Assembly (NCBI GenBank): GCA_004172935.1
Contig: SDZD01000043.1
Location: forward strand, 1 to 55,446
DNA from: a bacterium
GTDB lineage: Bacteria > Armatimonadota > Abditibacteriia > Abditibacteriales > Abditibacteriaceae
Direction of reading: 5' to 3'
DNA: 55,446 nucleotides
Below the pieces are notes generated by a model. That model was not told where the DNA came from. It was given only the letters and a program-made list of their open reading frames with translations, and did no database searches. Below, piece by piece: positions 9,410 to 19,100 of this stretch. The position numbers were made by a program, and so were the translations under genes. Position 1 is the first letter of the stretch, and the number at the start of each line of letters is the position of its first letter.

Positions 9410-9460
9410 GATTGTTGAGTAGCAATTGCCGACTCAGGTAGGGACTGCCACTCAACAATC
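9410..9460 (-). promoter_or_regulatory. Inverted repeat in the GH92 5' leader
   Basis: Exact 11-base arms GATTGTTGAGT (9410-9420) and ACTCAACAATC (9450-9460) are separated by 29 bases and end 13 bases before the GH92 start codon. Transcribed, they would form a hairpin close to the ribosome-binding region; as DNA they could be an operator. No copy was found elsewhere. Confidence 0.4.
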
Positions 9461-9534
9461 GTTGGTTTTTGGGAACCGCACTTTAGAGCCTCCCCGGCCC
9501 CCAAAATCTCGGACAAAAGAGGGGATTCACGGAC

Positions 9535-9587
9535 AAAAAAATGCTCCTTCCAAAAAGACCGCAGCAATTTGGAAGGAGCATTTTTTG
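9535..9587 (-). terminator. Intrinsic terminator after pilin gene (before GH92)
   Basis: A 14-base perfect stem (9541-9554 with 9568-9581) around a 13-base loop is flanked by A6 and T6, so it can terminate on both strands. On the minus strand it begins 11 bases past the pilin stop codon and precedes the GH92 gene, making the pilin either monocistronic or separated from the glycosidases by partial read-through. Confidence 0.85.
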
Positions 9588-9597
9588 GCGTGGTCGA

Positions 9598-10392
9598 TTA
9601 GTTCATGGCCGCTTGCGATTTAGCCAACATGCTCATCCAGTTGGCGGTGGGCGCCCATGTCGATTGGTTAGCGATAATCCACATATTGTTTGGAGTCGCG
9701 GTGGCGAGTGGCTTCATGGATTTGACATGTCCATCGATGAAGAGGAAGTTGGTCATGCCCAAGTGGTTGGTGAGCTTGTTGCGCGAAGCGGTGTTCTCAT
9801 AGATGTCCCACTGGGCGTTATCCAGGCGGGCGGTGTTCTGGAATTGCGATTCGCCAACGGCGAGCGTGGTCGAGGGCGAATCAATGGCTGCCAGAGCACG
9901 GCTGTTGTAGGGTAAATGAGGGAATGGGCGCTGACCGTTGGCTCCATCGCTGCTGCCACCGTTGTTGGGGCCACCATCGTTTCCGGCGTTGGCCGCGTAG
10001 GAAACGGGGATGGTACCATTGGTGCCCTGCATGAAATCGGTGGCGCCTGTGGTGTTGGAGGGACACTTGAAGAGCTGAGTGCTTTTTACGTAGGGCTGAA
10101 TGATGAAGGCCCACGATGCCTGGTTTCCAGTCACACCCGCGTAGTTATCGAGCAGAGCGGCGACGATTTGTTCGTCGTAGTCCTGCGAATACTGGAGCAT
10201 CCCAAGGCCGATTTGCTTGAGGTTAGATTGGCAGGAAGCCTTACGGGCGTTTTCCCTTGCACGGGCGAAGACGGGAAACAAAATGGCTGCCAAAATAGCG
10301 ATGATGGCAATCACCACCAGCAATTCAATTAATGTGAACCCACGCATGATGGAATTCTTACCTGTACCGGTGGTTGGGATGAGCTTTTTCAT
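9598..10392 (-). CDS. H-X9-DG (DUF1559-type) pseudopilin 1
   Basis: 264 residues. A type II/IV prepilin N-terminus: a short basic leader ending MRG, cleavage expected before FTLIELLVV, Glu5 present, then a hydrophobic helix and the FARARENARKAS block. The C-terminus has the H-X9-DG motif (HLGMTNFLFIDGHVKS). Proteins of this family are exported through a prepilin peptidase and assembled by a type II secretion or pilus-like machine; their job is unproven. It is the only intact copy in the window with Gly at position -1, the others having Ala. It lies directly behind the strong dyad promoter at 10486-10524 and in front of the GH92 operon. Confidence 0.93.
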   Translation of the reverse strand: MKKLIPTTGTGKNSIMRGFTLIELLVVIAIIAILAAILFPVFARARENARKASCQSNLKQIGLGMLQYSQDYDEQIVAALLDNYAGVTGNQASWAFIIQPYVKSTQLFKCPSNTTGATDFMQGTNGTIPVSYAANAGNDGGPNNGGSSDGANGQRPFPHLPYNSRALAAIDSPSTTLAVGESQFQNTARLDNAQWDIYENTASRNKLTNHLGMTNFLFIDGHVKSMKPLATATPNNMWIIANQSTWAPTANWMSMLAKSQAAMN

Positions 10393-10485
10393 GGGACAAA
10401 ATTTCCTGTTGGAACCAGATTCTTCGGGTTAGCACACTGCGACGGGATTGGTTATTCGCGCTGGCTTGTGGCTCCGATTAGTTCT

Positions 10486-10524
10486 ATTATACCCACCTAA
10501 ACTACTTTTCAAACCAAAAATGGT
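10486..10524 (-). promoter_or_regulatory. ACC-N6-GGT promoter/operator module (pilin 1)
   Basis: On the minus strand: ACC-ATTTTT-GGT (dyad at 10513-10524), 21 bases ending in GGG, then TATAAT (10486-10491). The GGTTTGAAA stretch covers the -35 position. The start codon of pilin 1 follows 94 bases downstream. Confidence 0.75.
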
Positions 10525-10705
10525 GCCTTTTTCAAGAATTTTTCCTCACTTTGTTGGTAGCACATTATTTAACTGGATACCCATTGGACGGCCTCATACG
10601 GCCAAAGTCGCGCCCTGTCACACAATTTATTAAATCGCGGCAGGGCGCTTAGCAAACGCACAATAAGTAGCAGAAAAAATTTAGACCTTTGCGGGTACTA
10701 TTTGC
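10525..10705. other. Intergenic stretch after DUF5703 gene with a hairpin
   Basis: No coding sequence seen. Arms GCGCCCTG (10610-10617) and CAGGGCGC (10641-10648) form an 8-base stem downstream of the DUF5703-type gene on the minus strand, with no T-run. It may mark the 3' end of that transcript. Confidence 0.4.
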
Positions 10706-12901
10706 TCACTTAAACGGAGTCAGGGTGCCGTCGGGCTGAGTGAGGAACAGGTCTTTGCGGCGCGACGCAGGCGTGACTTTGACGGACGTGATTTTGCCGT
10801 TTTGCACCTGTGCTTCGACCGTGGTGTTACGCGGAGCGCACAGCTTAAATTCGGCGTTCCAGTCGGTGGGCCATGCGGGAAGCAGAATCAATTTGTCATC
10901 TTCGCCTTGCAACAGCATTAGTTGAAGGGCGTTGAGGCCATTGCCCCCGTTGTCCTGATCGGGCGCATAGTCGTTGGAAGGCGCCCAGAAAACAGGGAAT
11001 CGCAGGGTGGTGTCTTGAATCGAGAAATTATCAATGACTCCGCGTTTGGCAGTCGCGGCATTGCCCAGATAGGCGGCCTGAATTGGGTCTTGTCGCCAGC
11101 ACTTGGCCTCTTTGAATATTCTGGCGTCGAAGGTATCGCGGGCCAAAGTGAGGTCGGGCTTACCCACACCGTACAGACGAAATGGGTAGATGGCGTATAG
11201 TTCGGGATTTTCGCCGTTCTTGAGTTTGGGGTCGGGCGCCGATTCGAAGAACGCCAGGACTTTTTTACCGCTCTTCTCGGTGAGTGGCAACGGCGGCACG
11301 GCGTTTAGCAATGCGCGCCATTTGGTCTTTTGTTGGGGAGTAGCGAGCGAGTCGGGCAAGTTGAGCAGCGAGCGCAACACATAATTGAGGCCGGCAATAT
11401 CGGGGGCTGGGTTTTTGACACCCCAGTACATTTCGATGGAGTTGACCGGGAACAGATTGAGTTTTCCGTTGGCCTCGCGTTTGAAATGCTGGTCGAAAAA
11501 GGTCACTCCGGCATTGGCGATAGGCACGAGAGTTTTGCGCGCGAATGCCTCATCGCCCGTGTATTTGTAATAGTCGAACATCATGGAGCTGAGTTCGAGG
11601 ATGGGGGTGTAATATTGCAGCGTCCACGAAGGCGTGGCATCGGGGGCGATGTTAGGAAGCTGCCCCCAGAAAGGGTTAGTTTCAGCGAAATAGGCGCCAT
11701 CGTGGCCGTAGTAGTCGCGCACCGCTTTGGTGTTGCGGGGCAACTGGTTCTGGTACATGCGAAACAGCGGGAGCATCATTTCGAAGTCGCCGCTTTGTAA
11801 CATGGGCCAATACATAGGGCGCGTGTTCTGGAACCAATACTGCCCACTCCATGTGCGATAATCGGCGTTGACCTCTTCGACGTAATCCTGTTTGGTTTGG
11901 TCATTGCGGCGCTTGATGCCATAGTCGCTGGTGAAAAGCGAGCCGTTGAATTTAATGGGGAAAGCTCCGCGCCCGGCACAGGCGGTAACAAAGCGCTGCA
12001 AAACATAGTTGCGCGTCACTTTTTCGGCGTCGGCGTTGCCCGTCGCGATAACCCAACTCCGATTCCAGAAATCGCTCCACCATTTGGAATGCTCACGACG
12101 CGCCGTGGCGAGGTTGGTCTTATTGACATTCTCAACCAGACGCTCAAGTTGCGAGAGCCATTCGTCGGGTGTCGCGGTTTGGGCGGTAAGCGGATAAACC
12201 GCAAATTCAAACTGTTTTTGGGGAGCGGATAATTTCAGAGTCGAATCGTTGGTGCTGACGAGGTTAGCGCCTTTGATTACCGCGCCGAAGGTACGATTGG
12301 TGAGTTCGGGAATGGCCTTATTGGTGTTGCGGTAGCACCACGCGACGGAGTCCTTCTCAGCGGGAAAAATCAGATCGGCATTAAGGCCATCAGCTGCTTT
12401 GGAGCGGTAGCTGTCGATGGAAACCTGCATTTGCTGGGGCTTATCACTGCTGCCTTCGAGATGAATGACAGGGTGATTGGCGTCAACCCACACATTCAAG
12501 CGCACCTGATCGGCAGCATCACCCGCTTCGATTTGAATAGAACCATCTTCGAGGCGCAGTATCTGGCGAAATGGAAGCCCTAAACGGAACGGGTTGGAAG
12601 CGAATTTAACCCGCACACGCCCCACTTTGGGTAGGCCACGCGAACCGAAAACATCGTCGCCCCAAGCATCAGTTTTGCTGATGTAGAACAGCAAATCGCC
12701 GCCTTCTTCCACCCAGACATTGAGGCCGATGTCGCCGTTGCCGAGTGGCATGGAACCTTTGGAATCTTCGCCCGCGCTTTGCCACACGACATTGTAGGGC
12801 GTTAGCGAAGGAGCCGCCTGAACGACGACTCCTGAAATGGCCGTTGCCAGCAGTAAGGCAGGCAAAGTGAGCCGCATTTTCATAGTTGTTGAACTACTCA
12901 T
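10706..12901 (-). CDS. DUF5703-type six-hairpin glycosidase-like exported protein
   Basis: 731 residues from ATG 12901; ATG 12883 (MKMRLTLPALLLATA) is equally possible, and ATG 12979 would add 26 residues ahead of the signal peptide. After the signal sequence (cleavage near VVQAAP) comes TPYNVVWQSAGEDSKGSMPL, then GNGDIGLNVWVEEGGDLLFY, an N-terminal beta-sandwich as in DUF5703 and GH95-like proteins. An (alpha/alpha)6-type region follows (about 280-640; WPMLQSGDFEMMLPLFRMYQ) and a short C-terminal beta-domain (LLPAWPTDWNAEFKL). Such proteins are abundant in Verrucomicrobia and Armatimonadota polysaccharide loci, with no assay I know of. Its own weak dyad promoter lies at 13042-13080, so it is probably a separate unit. 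Confidence 0.8.
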   Translation of the reverse strand: MSSSTTMKMRLTLPALLLATAISGVVVQAAPSLTPYNVVWQSAGEDSKGSMPLGNGDIGLNVWVEEGGDLLFYISKTDAWGDDVFGSRGLPKVGRVRVKFASNPFRLGLPFRQILRLEDGSIQIEAGDAADQVRLNVWVDANHPVIHLEGSSDKPQQMQVSIDSYRSKAADGLNADLIFPAEKDSVAWCYRNTNKAIPELTNRTFGAVIKGANLVSTNDSTLKLSAPQKQFEFAVYPLTAQTATPDEWLSQLERLVENVNKTNLATARREHSKWWSDFWNRSWVIATGNADAEKVTRNYVLQRFVTACAGRGAFPIKFNGSLFTSDYGIKRRNDQTKQDYVEEVNADYRTWSGQYWFQNTRPMYWPMLQSGDFEMMLPLFRMYQNQLPRNTKAVRDYYGHDGAYFAETNPFWGQLPNIAPDATPSWTLQYYTPILELSSMMFDYYKYTGDEAFARKTLVPIANAGVTFFDQHFKREANGKLNLFPVNSIEMYWGVKNPAPDIAGLNYVLRSLLNLPDSLATPQQKTKWRALLNAVPPLPLTEKSGKKVLAFFESAPDPKLKNGENPELYAIYPFRLYGVGKPDLTLARDTFDARIFKEAKCWRQDPIQAAYLGNAATAKRGVIDNFSIQDTTLRFPVFWAPSNDYAPDQDNGGNGLNALQLMLLQGEDDKLILLPAWPTDWNAEFKLCAPRNTTVEAQVQNGKITSVKVTPASRRKDLFLTQPDGTLTPFK

Positions 12902-13041
12902 GGCCTTTAGTAATTGGTGGCCGATAAAGTCGTCTGGCTTGCACAAACAGCCAGCACCAATGAACCTTTTCTGGTTCATTTATTTTTTCAAGCAGGTCGA
13001 TTCACGGCAAAGAAGAGATATTCAACGTTCTTTCTCTGGAA

Positions 13042-13080
13042 AATCGACCCGCCCGGAACTTTATCTATACCAATTTTGGA
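13042..13080 (-). promoter_or_regulatory. Weak copy of the ACC-N6-GGT promoter module
   Basis: On the minus strand: TCC-AAAATT-GGT (13069-13080), exactly 21 bases ending GGG, then TCGATT at the -10 position. The geometry matches the strong copies but one dyad base and the -10 hexamer are poor. It lies about 140 bases upstream of the DUF5703-type gene. Confidence 0.4.
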
Positions 13081-13174
13081 TTCAAGGTTAGATTCACCGT
13101 AAAGCGAATAGTTCGCTATTTGCAGATAAAAACTTGGCCATATTTTGAACTTTAAACCCAGCTCGGTCGATGGA

Positions 13175-13200
13175 GGGCGAACACGAGGTTCGCCCCTACA
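13175..13200. repeat. Small intergenic hairpin repeat
   Basis: GGGCGAAC-N5-GTTCGCCC followed by CCTACAAGG. The tail resembles that of the GGCCATGAC/GTCATGGCC hairpin at 2171-2197 (CCCTACAAG), suggesting one dispersed hairpin family with changing stems. It lies between the GH95-like and DUF5703-type genes. Confidence 0.4.
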
Positions 13201-13235
13201 AGGGGAAACAATTAGGGGCTGTAGCAAAGGACTAA

Positions 13236-16142
13236 TCAGAAAATCTCGATTTCCCACAGTGAGAAGCCATATTCTGTGGCCCGGCTTTTCCCGTTGATTC
13301 GGAGGTAGCGCCCTTTGGTGTTGAGATCAGGGTATTCGAGCCAGCCCGTTTTGGAGTTGCCAGCGATGGATTTGACCGTCGTCCATGACTTGGCATCATC
13401 GGAGACTTCGATGTCGTAGTCTTTGCCAGCAGCGGCTTCCCAGTTGAGTCGAACCTGATTGATGGTTTTTGAGACGCCTAAATCGACGGTTACCCATTGA
13501 TTATCGGTGGAGACAGAAGACCAGCGGGTGGTCAGGTCGCCATCGGTGACATTGGATGCAGCGTAGTCGTTGCCCACCGATGAGACGCTCACGTTCTGAT
13601 TCAATGCCATATTCACGGCGGGCTTACGCAAATCACCGAGGGCCATCGAGATTTTGGTGCTGGCTCCGGCTTTGAGTTGGATGTCACGGGCGATGGGACC
13701 AAAAGCCGAGGCGTTCACTTTCGCTTTTGTAGTAATTTTCTCGATGCCGCTGCGCTCGATGAGAGTGATGCTCTGGTCGATGTCCGACTTGAGCGTGCAA
13801 CTCAGCGAGTTCGCAGTCATGTCCCAATTTAGGTCTTGAATGGTGACTCGATTGCGGCCTTTCACGCCGGAAATCGAACCTTTATCCAGCGATGCGGGCA
13901 AGGCGGGCAATAACTCTAAAACGCCGGGGCGAGAGGAAACCAGCATTTCCATCATCACGGTTGGCACGGTGTTGACGATGTCGGTGCAAAATGTGTCGTG
14001 ATTCGGATTGTGCGAGGTACAAAGGCTGTCGTAGTAAAAGTCTTTACGCAGCAGGAACAGCAGCTTGCTATTGAGGGCGGGGGCATTGTTCAAGCCCGCC
14101 GCGATGAGGGCGCTGTGCAAGTAGCCGTGTCCGGTGCCGTAATCGAAGGCATCTTTCTTGGCGAGGGTCATAGCCGAGGCGTTGAAAAGCACCGGATTGT
14201 TTTCCGGGGTAAATTCGCGGTAGGGCCAGATGGTGAGCAACTGGCTCGAATGGCGATGACCGTAGGCATCTTTTATATTCGGCCACGACCATTCCTGCAC
14301 GGCGCCGTCTTCGTTGATGAGATAAGGGGGCAACTTGTCGAGAATTTTCTTCCACTTCTCGACACCCTGCCCTGCCCCTTTATCGAGGTCCAATGTGTTG
14401 CAGGTTTCGATGAGAGCGCTTAGCGCGAAGCGTGCCCCCGAAATATCGAAAGTGGAGTTGTTGAGCAGCGAAACTTTGATATTGGACGGCTGGTTTTCGG
14501 GCGAAATGGAGCCAGCGAAAATGTACTTGCCGTTGTTATCGGTCTTGGTCAGGAAATCTTCGTAGAAATAACCCATCTCGCGTAGCAACGGATAAAGTCG
14601 ATCGCGCAGGAAGGCTTTATCACCAGTAACGAGATAGTGCTCCCACATCGGATACAGCAACCAGGGGGCTTCTCCGGTGGCGTACTGGTAGGGATAATAG
14701 TCGCTGATACTCGCCATCAAACCCGCGCCAATGCCGGGAGTATTTCCTGCGGCGACCATGCCACGGGTTCCGAGCAGCTTTTTGGCGCTGATTTGGAAGC
14801 CTTCGCGCCAACTCTCCATGATGTGGAAATAGCCCTCCATCGCTTCGGGCATATCGCCGATGTTGCCGCCCCCCACTTGCAGGTTGAGGTTGGCGTCGAG
14901 ATGATAGAAGCCGCCCCAGCCCGCATCGGAGTCGCCCGTCCATATACCCAACAAATCGGGAGGCGCTAATTCACTACTAGACGAGAGATAATAGTAGCGT
15001 CCGGCATCGAAGGCCCTCTCCCACAACGCCTTCACGGGCGTCGCCGATTTGCGTTGCCTATCCAATAATTCGGAGTTCGAGAGAGAGCGGTCGGCAGGCG
15101 AGGCGTTCAAATCGAGGCGAACCCGATCATAAATGGCCCCATGCGTAGCGATTTGTCCGGCCAATAGCGAACTATATTTGGTGGGCAGAGCAGCCAAATC
15201 GGCCTGGATTTTCTTGCGGTTCCACTGGTTGACGCTGTCGCTGTAATATTTGGCCGTGCGCGTCAGCATCATCACCGAGTTGGCTCCGGTGATCGTCAGC
15301 ACATTGCCCTGCACGCTTTTGGTGCCGCCAGAGGTGACAATGCGCGTCACTCCCTCGTAACCAGCCCCATTAGTGTTAGCGCCGTAACTCGCCCGTATAT
15401 TGAGGCCATCGTTGGAGGCTTCGTTAGCGAAACTCATGTTTGCAGGGAAATGCATTCCCTCGGAAGAGAGGCGTATGGTGCATGACAGCTTGGCCTTGCT
15501 GGGCGCCGTCAGGTATTGAACGGTGACGTTATCTTTGCGCGAAACGAAGGACTTGCGCTCCCAGTTGCCGCGACTATCGGCCCACTTGACGGTGATTTCG
15601 CCCGTTCGGAAATCGCAGGTGCGCGAGTAGTTGCGGACTGGCCCCTCTTCGGGAATGGCGATAAGCATTTTGTAGCCGGGGTGTCGGCTGCCTTCGCCAC
15701 CGCCCTTATATTGGGCCGAGCTGACCGCCAATTTGTTGGCTTCGGCGAACTTGCCGTCGGCGCACAGTTGTCGGATGGCCTCTATATCTTGCGGGCTGAC
15801 CTGAGCGAATGAACGCTCGTTGGTTTTGGCGAGGTTGAAGCCCCGGTCGTTGTAGATGATGGTTTCGTTCAATGGATTACCGAAGACCATGATGCCCATT
15901 TTGCCGTTACCCGCGAGATAGGCGTTGCCCCAATCGTCGTAGGTGGTGGGATAGATGTAGGAAATTCCCATTCGCGGCGAATTAGCCGCCCTCTGGGCGG
16001 AGACTGGAGGTGTTGTTGCCGACATAAGAGCAGCGAATAGCAGAGATAGAACGCCGCTACTCAGTAGTTTTTTGACGTAAAAGGGCCTTCCACCCGATGG
16101 AGTGACCATTGGGTGGATTAGGTTTGTATGCAGGTTTTTCAT
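13236..16142 (-). CDS. GH95-like glycosidase with C-terminal F5/8-type (CBM32-like) domain
   Basis: 968 residues from ATG 16142, chosen because it opens a signal peptide (MKNLHTN... FAALMSATTPPVSA) and the longer frame would overlap the GH2 stop codon. The N-terminal part has the GH95-type lead-in GNGKMGIMVFGNPLNETIIY. The barrel has ISPENQPSN, where the acid Glu is expected. At the base position the usual IDGNFG is replaced by CTDIVNTVP, keeping the Asp, followed by the family-like LELLPALP. About 835-968 form a discoidin/CBM32 sandwich (VTDGDLTTRWSS, WVTVDLG, ending FSLWEIEIF). It is the last gene of the LacI-pilin-GH2 unit, 31 bases after the GH2 stop. The enzyme is likely active, with altered specificity. 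Confidence 0.82.
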   Translation of the reverse strand: MKNLHTNLIHPMVTPSGGRPFYVKKLLSSGVLSLLFAALMSATTPPVSAQRAANSPRMGISYIYPTTYDDWGNAYLAGNGKMGIMVFGNPLNETIIYNDRGFNLAKTNERSFAQVSPQDIEAIRQLCADGKFAEANKLAVSSAQYKGGGEGSRHPGYKMLIAIPEEGPVRNYSRTCDFRTGEITVKWADSRGNWERKSFVSRKDNVTVQYLTAPSKAKLSCTIRLSSEGMHFPANMSFANEASNDGLNIRASYGANTNGAGYEGVTRIVTSGGTKSVQGNVLTITGANSVMMLTRTAKYYSDSVNQWNRKKIQADLAALPTKYSSLLAGQIATHGAIYDRVRLDLNASPADRSLSNSELLDRQRKSATPVKALWERAFDAGRYYYLSSSSELAPPDLLGIWTGDSDAGWGGFYHLDANLNLQVGGGNIGDMPEAMEGYFHIMESWREGFQISAKKLLGTRGMVAAGNTPGIGAGLMASISDYYPYQYATGEAPWLLYPMWEHYLVTGDKAFLRDRLYPLLREMGYFYEDFLTKTDNNGKYIFAGSISPENQPSNIKVSLLNNSTFDISGARFALSALIETCNTLDLDKGAGQGVEKWKKILDKLPPYLINEDGAVQEWSWPNIKDAYGHRHSSQLLTIWPYREFTPENNPVLFNASAMTLAKKDAFDYGTGHGYLHSALIAAGLNNAPALNSKLLFLLRKDFYYDSLCTSHNPNHDTFCTDIVNTVPTVMMEMLVSSRPGVLELLPALPASLDKGSISGVKGRNRVTIQDLNWDMTANSLSCTLKSDIDQSITLIERSGIEKITTKAKVNASAFGPIARDIQLKAGASTKISMALGDLRKPAVNMALNQNVSVSSVGNDYAASNVTDGDLTTRWSSVSTDNQWVTVDLGVSKTINQVRLNWEAAAGKDYDIEVSDDAKSWTTVKSIAGNSKTGWLEYPDLNTKGRYLRINGKSRATEYGFSLWEIEIF

Positions 16143-16173
16143 GGAGTTACTTTCTGGGTTGGGCGCAATAGTT

Positions 16174-19100
16174 CTAGGAACCGACTCGAACTGCGACTGG
16201 CGAGATATTCCAGCCATCCGTCGTGACGGTGAGCGGGCCTTGAGCAGCCTGAGTCGGACATTCCAAAGTGATCTGGCGCTTTTCGCCGGGTAGCAACGAG
16301 ATGTAGTTCTCGCTCGAATATACAGGCAAAATTCTCTGGTTGTTCGAGGCGTTTCGTAAAACCACATCTGTCATCAACGCGACCGATTTCGATGGGTTTT
16401 CGATGTCCACGATAACCGTTGTGGTGCCCGCCTTTTGGCGCGCTCGCGCTTTCAAGGCGAGGGCGACTTTTGGCATCTGGTTGAGGCTTTGAAAATCGCT
16501 TTCCTGCGTGGCTTGCCAGTAGAAGTTGTGCGAGAGCAAGCGCCCGCGCTCATCTTGCAACAATAGCTTGACGAAGTAGGTTGGGGACGAAGCTGCCTTG
16601 ATTTTGAAAGAAGGCGTGACATCGTTGGCAGCGACATCAATGGTGGCATCATCGGACGAGGCCAGAGTACCGTCGAGGTTGTAGACACGCGCTATGAGTT
16701 TGGATTTGGGAAGCGGGGCCAAAGTGGTATTGACCACTGCCAGCGAACCATCGGCGGCGTTCAATTGAACATGGATGGGTTCACACGCCTTTTGGATTCC
16801 GAAGTAGCCGCCCGCCGTTTCATAGTTGGAACTGTAGAGCTGCCACGACATGCTAGGCCACGAGGGGTGGCTCATCCACAGGAAACGCCCCACCGAAGGT
16901 TTCCATAACGAGGCATTGAAGCCCTCGTACATGGCGCGATGCTCGACGTAGTTGAGCATTTGCGCTTTGCGAGCGAAATCATCCAGATTTTCGGGGGCGC
17001 CGAACTGGGTTTGCATGGCGTTCATGAATGGCTTAACGTCGCCCGCCGCCACCTGATGCCAGTCGTGATAGACCCAGTTATCGCTGATGGGCCATAAGTC
17101 GGCCTGCGGCATCATGGCACGTAGCGTGTCTGCCGAGGGCGGATTGGGCAAACCGAGTTCGGTGGTAAAACCTTTGAATCGGTTGAAGTAATCGGCTGGT
17201 TTTTGATAGTTCCACGGACCACTTCCGATCAGGTTGATAGCGATGGAGTTGGGTTGATAATAGCGTGTGCCGTCGTACTCGCGGATGAGAGAATCGAGTC
17301 CTGTATTGATGGCTGCAGGTGGAACACCCTCGTTGCGCCCACACCACAAAACAATGGAGGGATGGTTGCGGAAACGCTTAATGGAATCTTCGGCGTTGGC
17401 GAGGAAAAGCGTGGTGTCGCGCGGCTCCTGGTTGTAGTTCTGGGTAGTGAGCCAGAACTCGTTCCAGACCAAAATGCCGTATTCGTCGCACAGGTCGAAG
17501 AACGCTTCGGAAGTCGATTGGCCGCACCAGTTGCGAATGGTATTGAAGTTTGAATCGCGCTGCAAACGGATGAATGGTTCCAAACGCTCGCGCGAGACAC
17601 GCTTCATGGCATCGTCCATGCCCCAGTTGCCACCGCGCAATGGGATGCGCTGACCGTTGACTTTCACAACCAAAAAAGAGCCGGTTTCGCCATCAGGAGC
17701 AGGACGCAAAGCGGGCGATTTTTCGCCGCCTTCGACGATGGAGGGCATCCAGCCCATACGGGTGTTAACCAAACCGCTAAGGCTGTTGTCGATGACCTGT
17801 GTTTTACCTGTCGCGGCGGGGAAAAATTCATAGCGCCCGATTTTCCCCTCGGAGTCGAAGGCTCTCAGTTCGACCGAAACTTCGCGCATTCCGAATCGGA
17901 GCTGCTTGGTGTCGGAGACCTTGCCCGCTGCGCTCCTGAACGACAGGCGCAGGGTGTACATTTCGGGTTTGCCATAGCCATTGGGCCACCACAAACGCGG
18001 ATTAGCAACAGCAAGGGCGGCAAATTCGTTCGGGGAAAAGGTAATGGTTTGCCGCGCGGATGGTGGGATAACGACCTTCTTCTCGAAACTGACGCCCTCG
18101 AACTGGCCGCGCAGCGTGCCAAGTTGCGTTGTATTCGAGGTGTTAGTCAAGTCGACGGAAACGGTAACATTGGCTTTCGAGCCGATGGGCGTCACAAGGC
18201 GCGTAACGACCTTGGCATCTCCCAGCGAAACGGCGTCGCTGGGATGCAGCACAACATCCTGCCAGATTCCGGTGTTGCGATCTCGAATGCCGGGAATCCA
18301 ATCCCATCCTTCGCTACAAAAGAAAGTGGGGCCGTCTCCCACCATCGAGCCACCGTTAGGGCCAGCCCCAGCGGCGAACGATTCTTCGTGGGGTATACCG
18401 GGGTTGGGCGGTGGCGAGACACGCACCGCAAGTGCGTTGCTGGCGCCGGGCTTAAGGAAGCGCCCAACAGCGAAGATTCCGCGCGTGAAGGCTCCCGCAA
18501 TGTCGCCGACGCGGTTTCCGTTCAGCCAAACCTCGGCTCGATAGTTGATGCCGTTGAAGTTGAGCGAGACATTACGGCCAACGAACTGGCGGGGCGTCGC
18601 GAACTCGACGCGATACCAATAATCCTGCTTGTTCAGGCTTTCGGGAATCGCCAGATTATTGAGGCCATGAAGCGGGTCGGGGTAAACACCCTGATTGACC
18701 AATGTGGTCAACACGGTTCCCGGTACAGTCGCGTTGTACCAACTGGCCGAATTGAAGCCCGGCTGTGAAAGCGTCGCTCCCGGCGCCGTGATTTTGGGCG
18801 ATTCGACCAACTTCCACTGTCCGGCGATGACGATGTCGCCATCGGCTTTTTCCACTAAGCGTGCTTTCGTTGGTGGCTGGGCGGGTTGGGGTTGGCCCAA
18901 GGGTGCGCGCGATTTCGGGAATGTGGTGGGATTCTGGTTGGGATTACCCCCCTGCCCTCGCTCTCGTTGTGGTTGCCATGTTTCGGGGCCGCCCTTCTCG
19001 AAGTTCAGGGCATCAAGGCCAGCCCCCTCTTGCAGTAGGACACGGATTTCTGCCGTGGATAAAGCCCGATCTTGCAACGTGAAACGGGCGATTTTACCGA

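Noticed and set aside
10573..10582. TGGGTATCCA on the minus strand upstream of the pilin 1 promoter, at the geometry of a second -10.
   Set aside because: The dyad at the matching distance is absent and the hexamer is poor.
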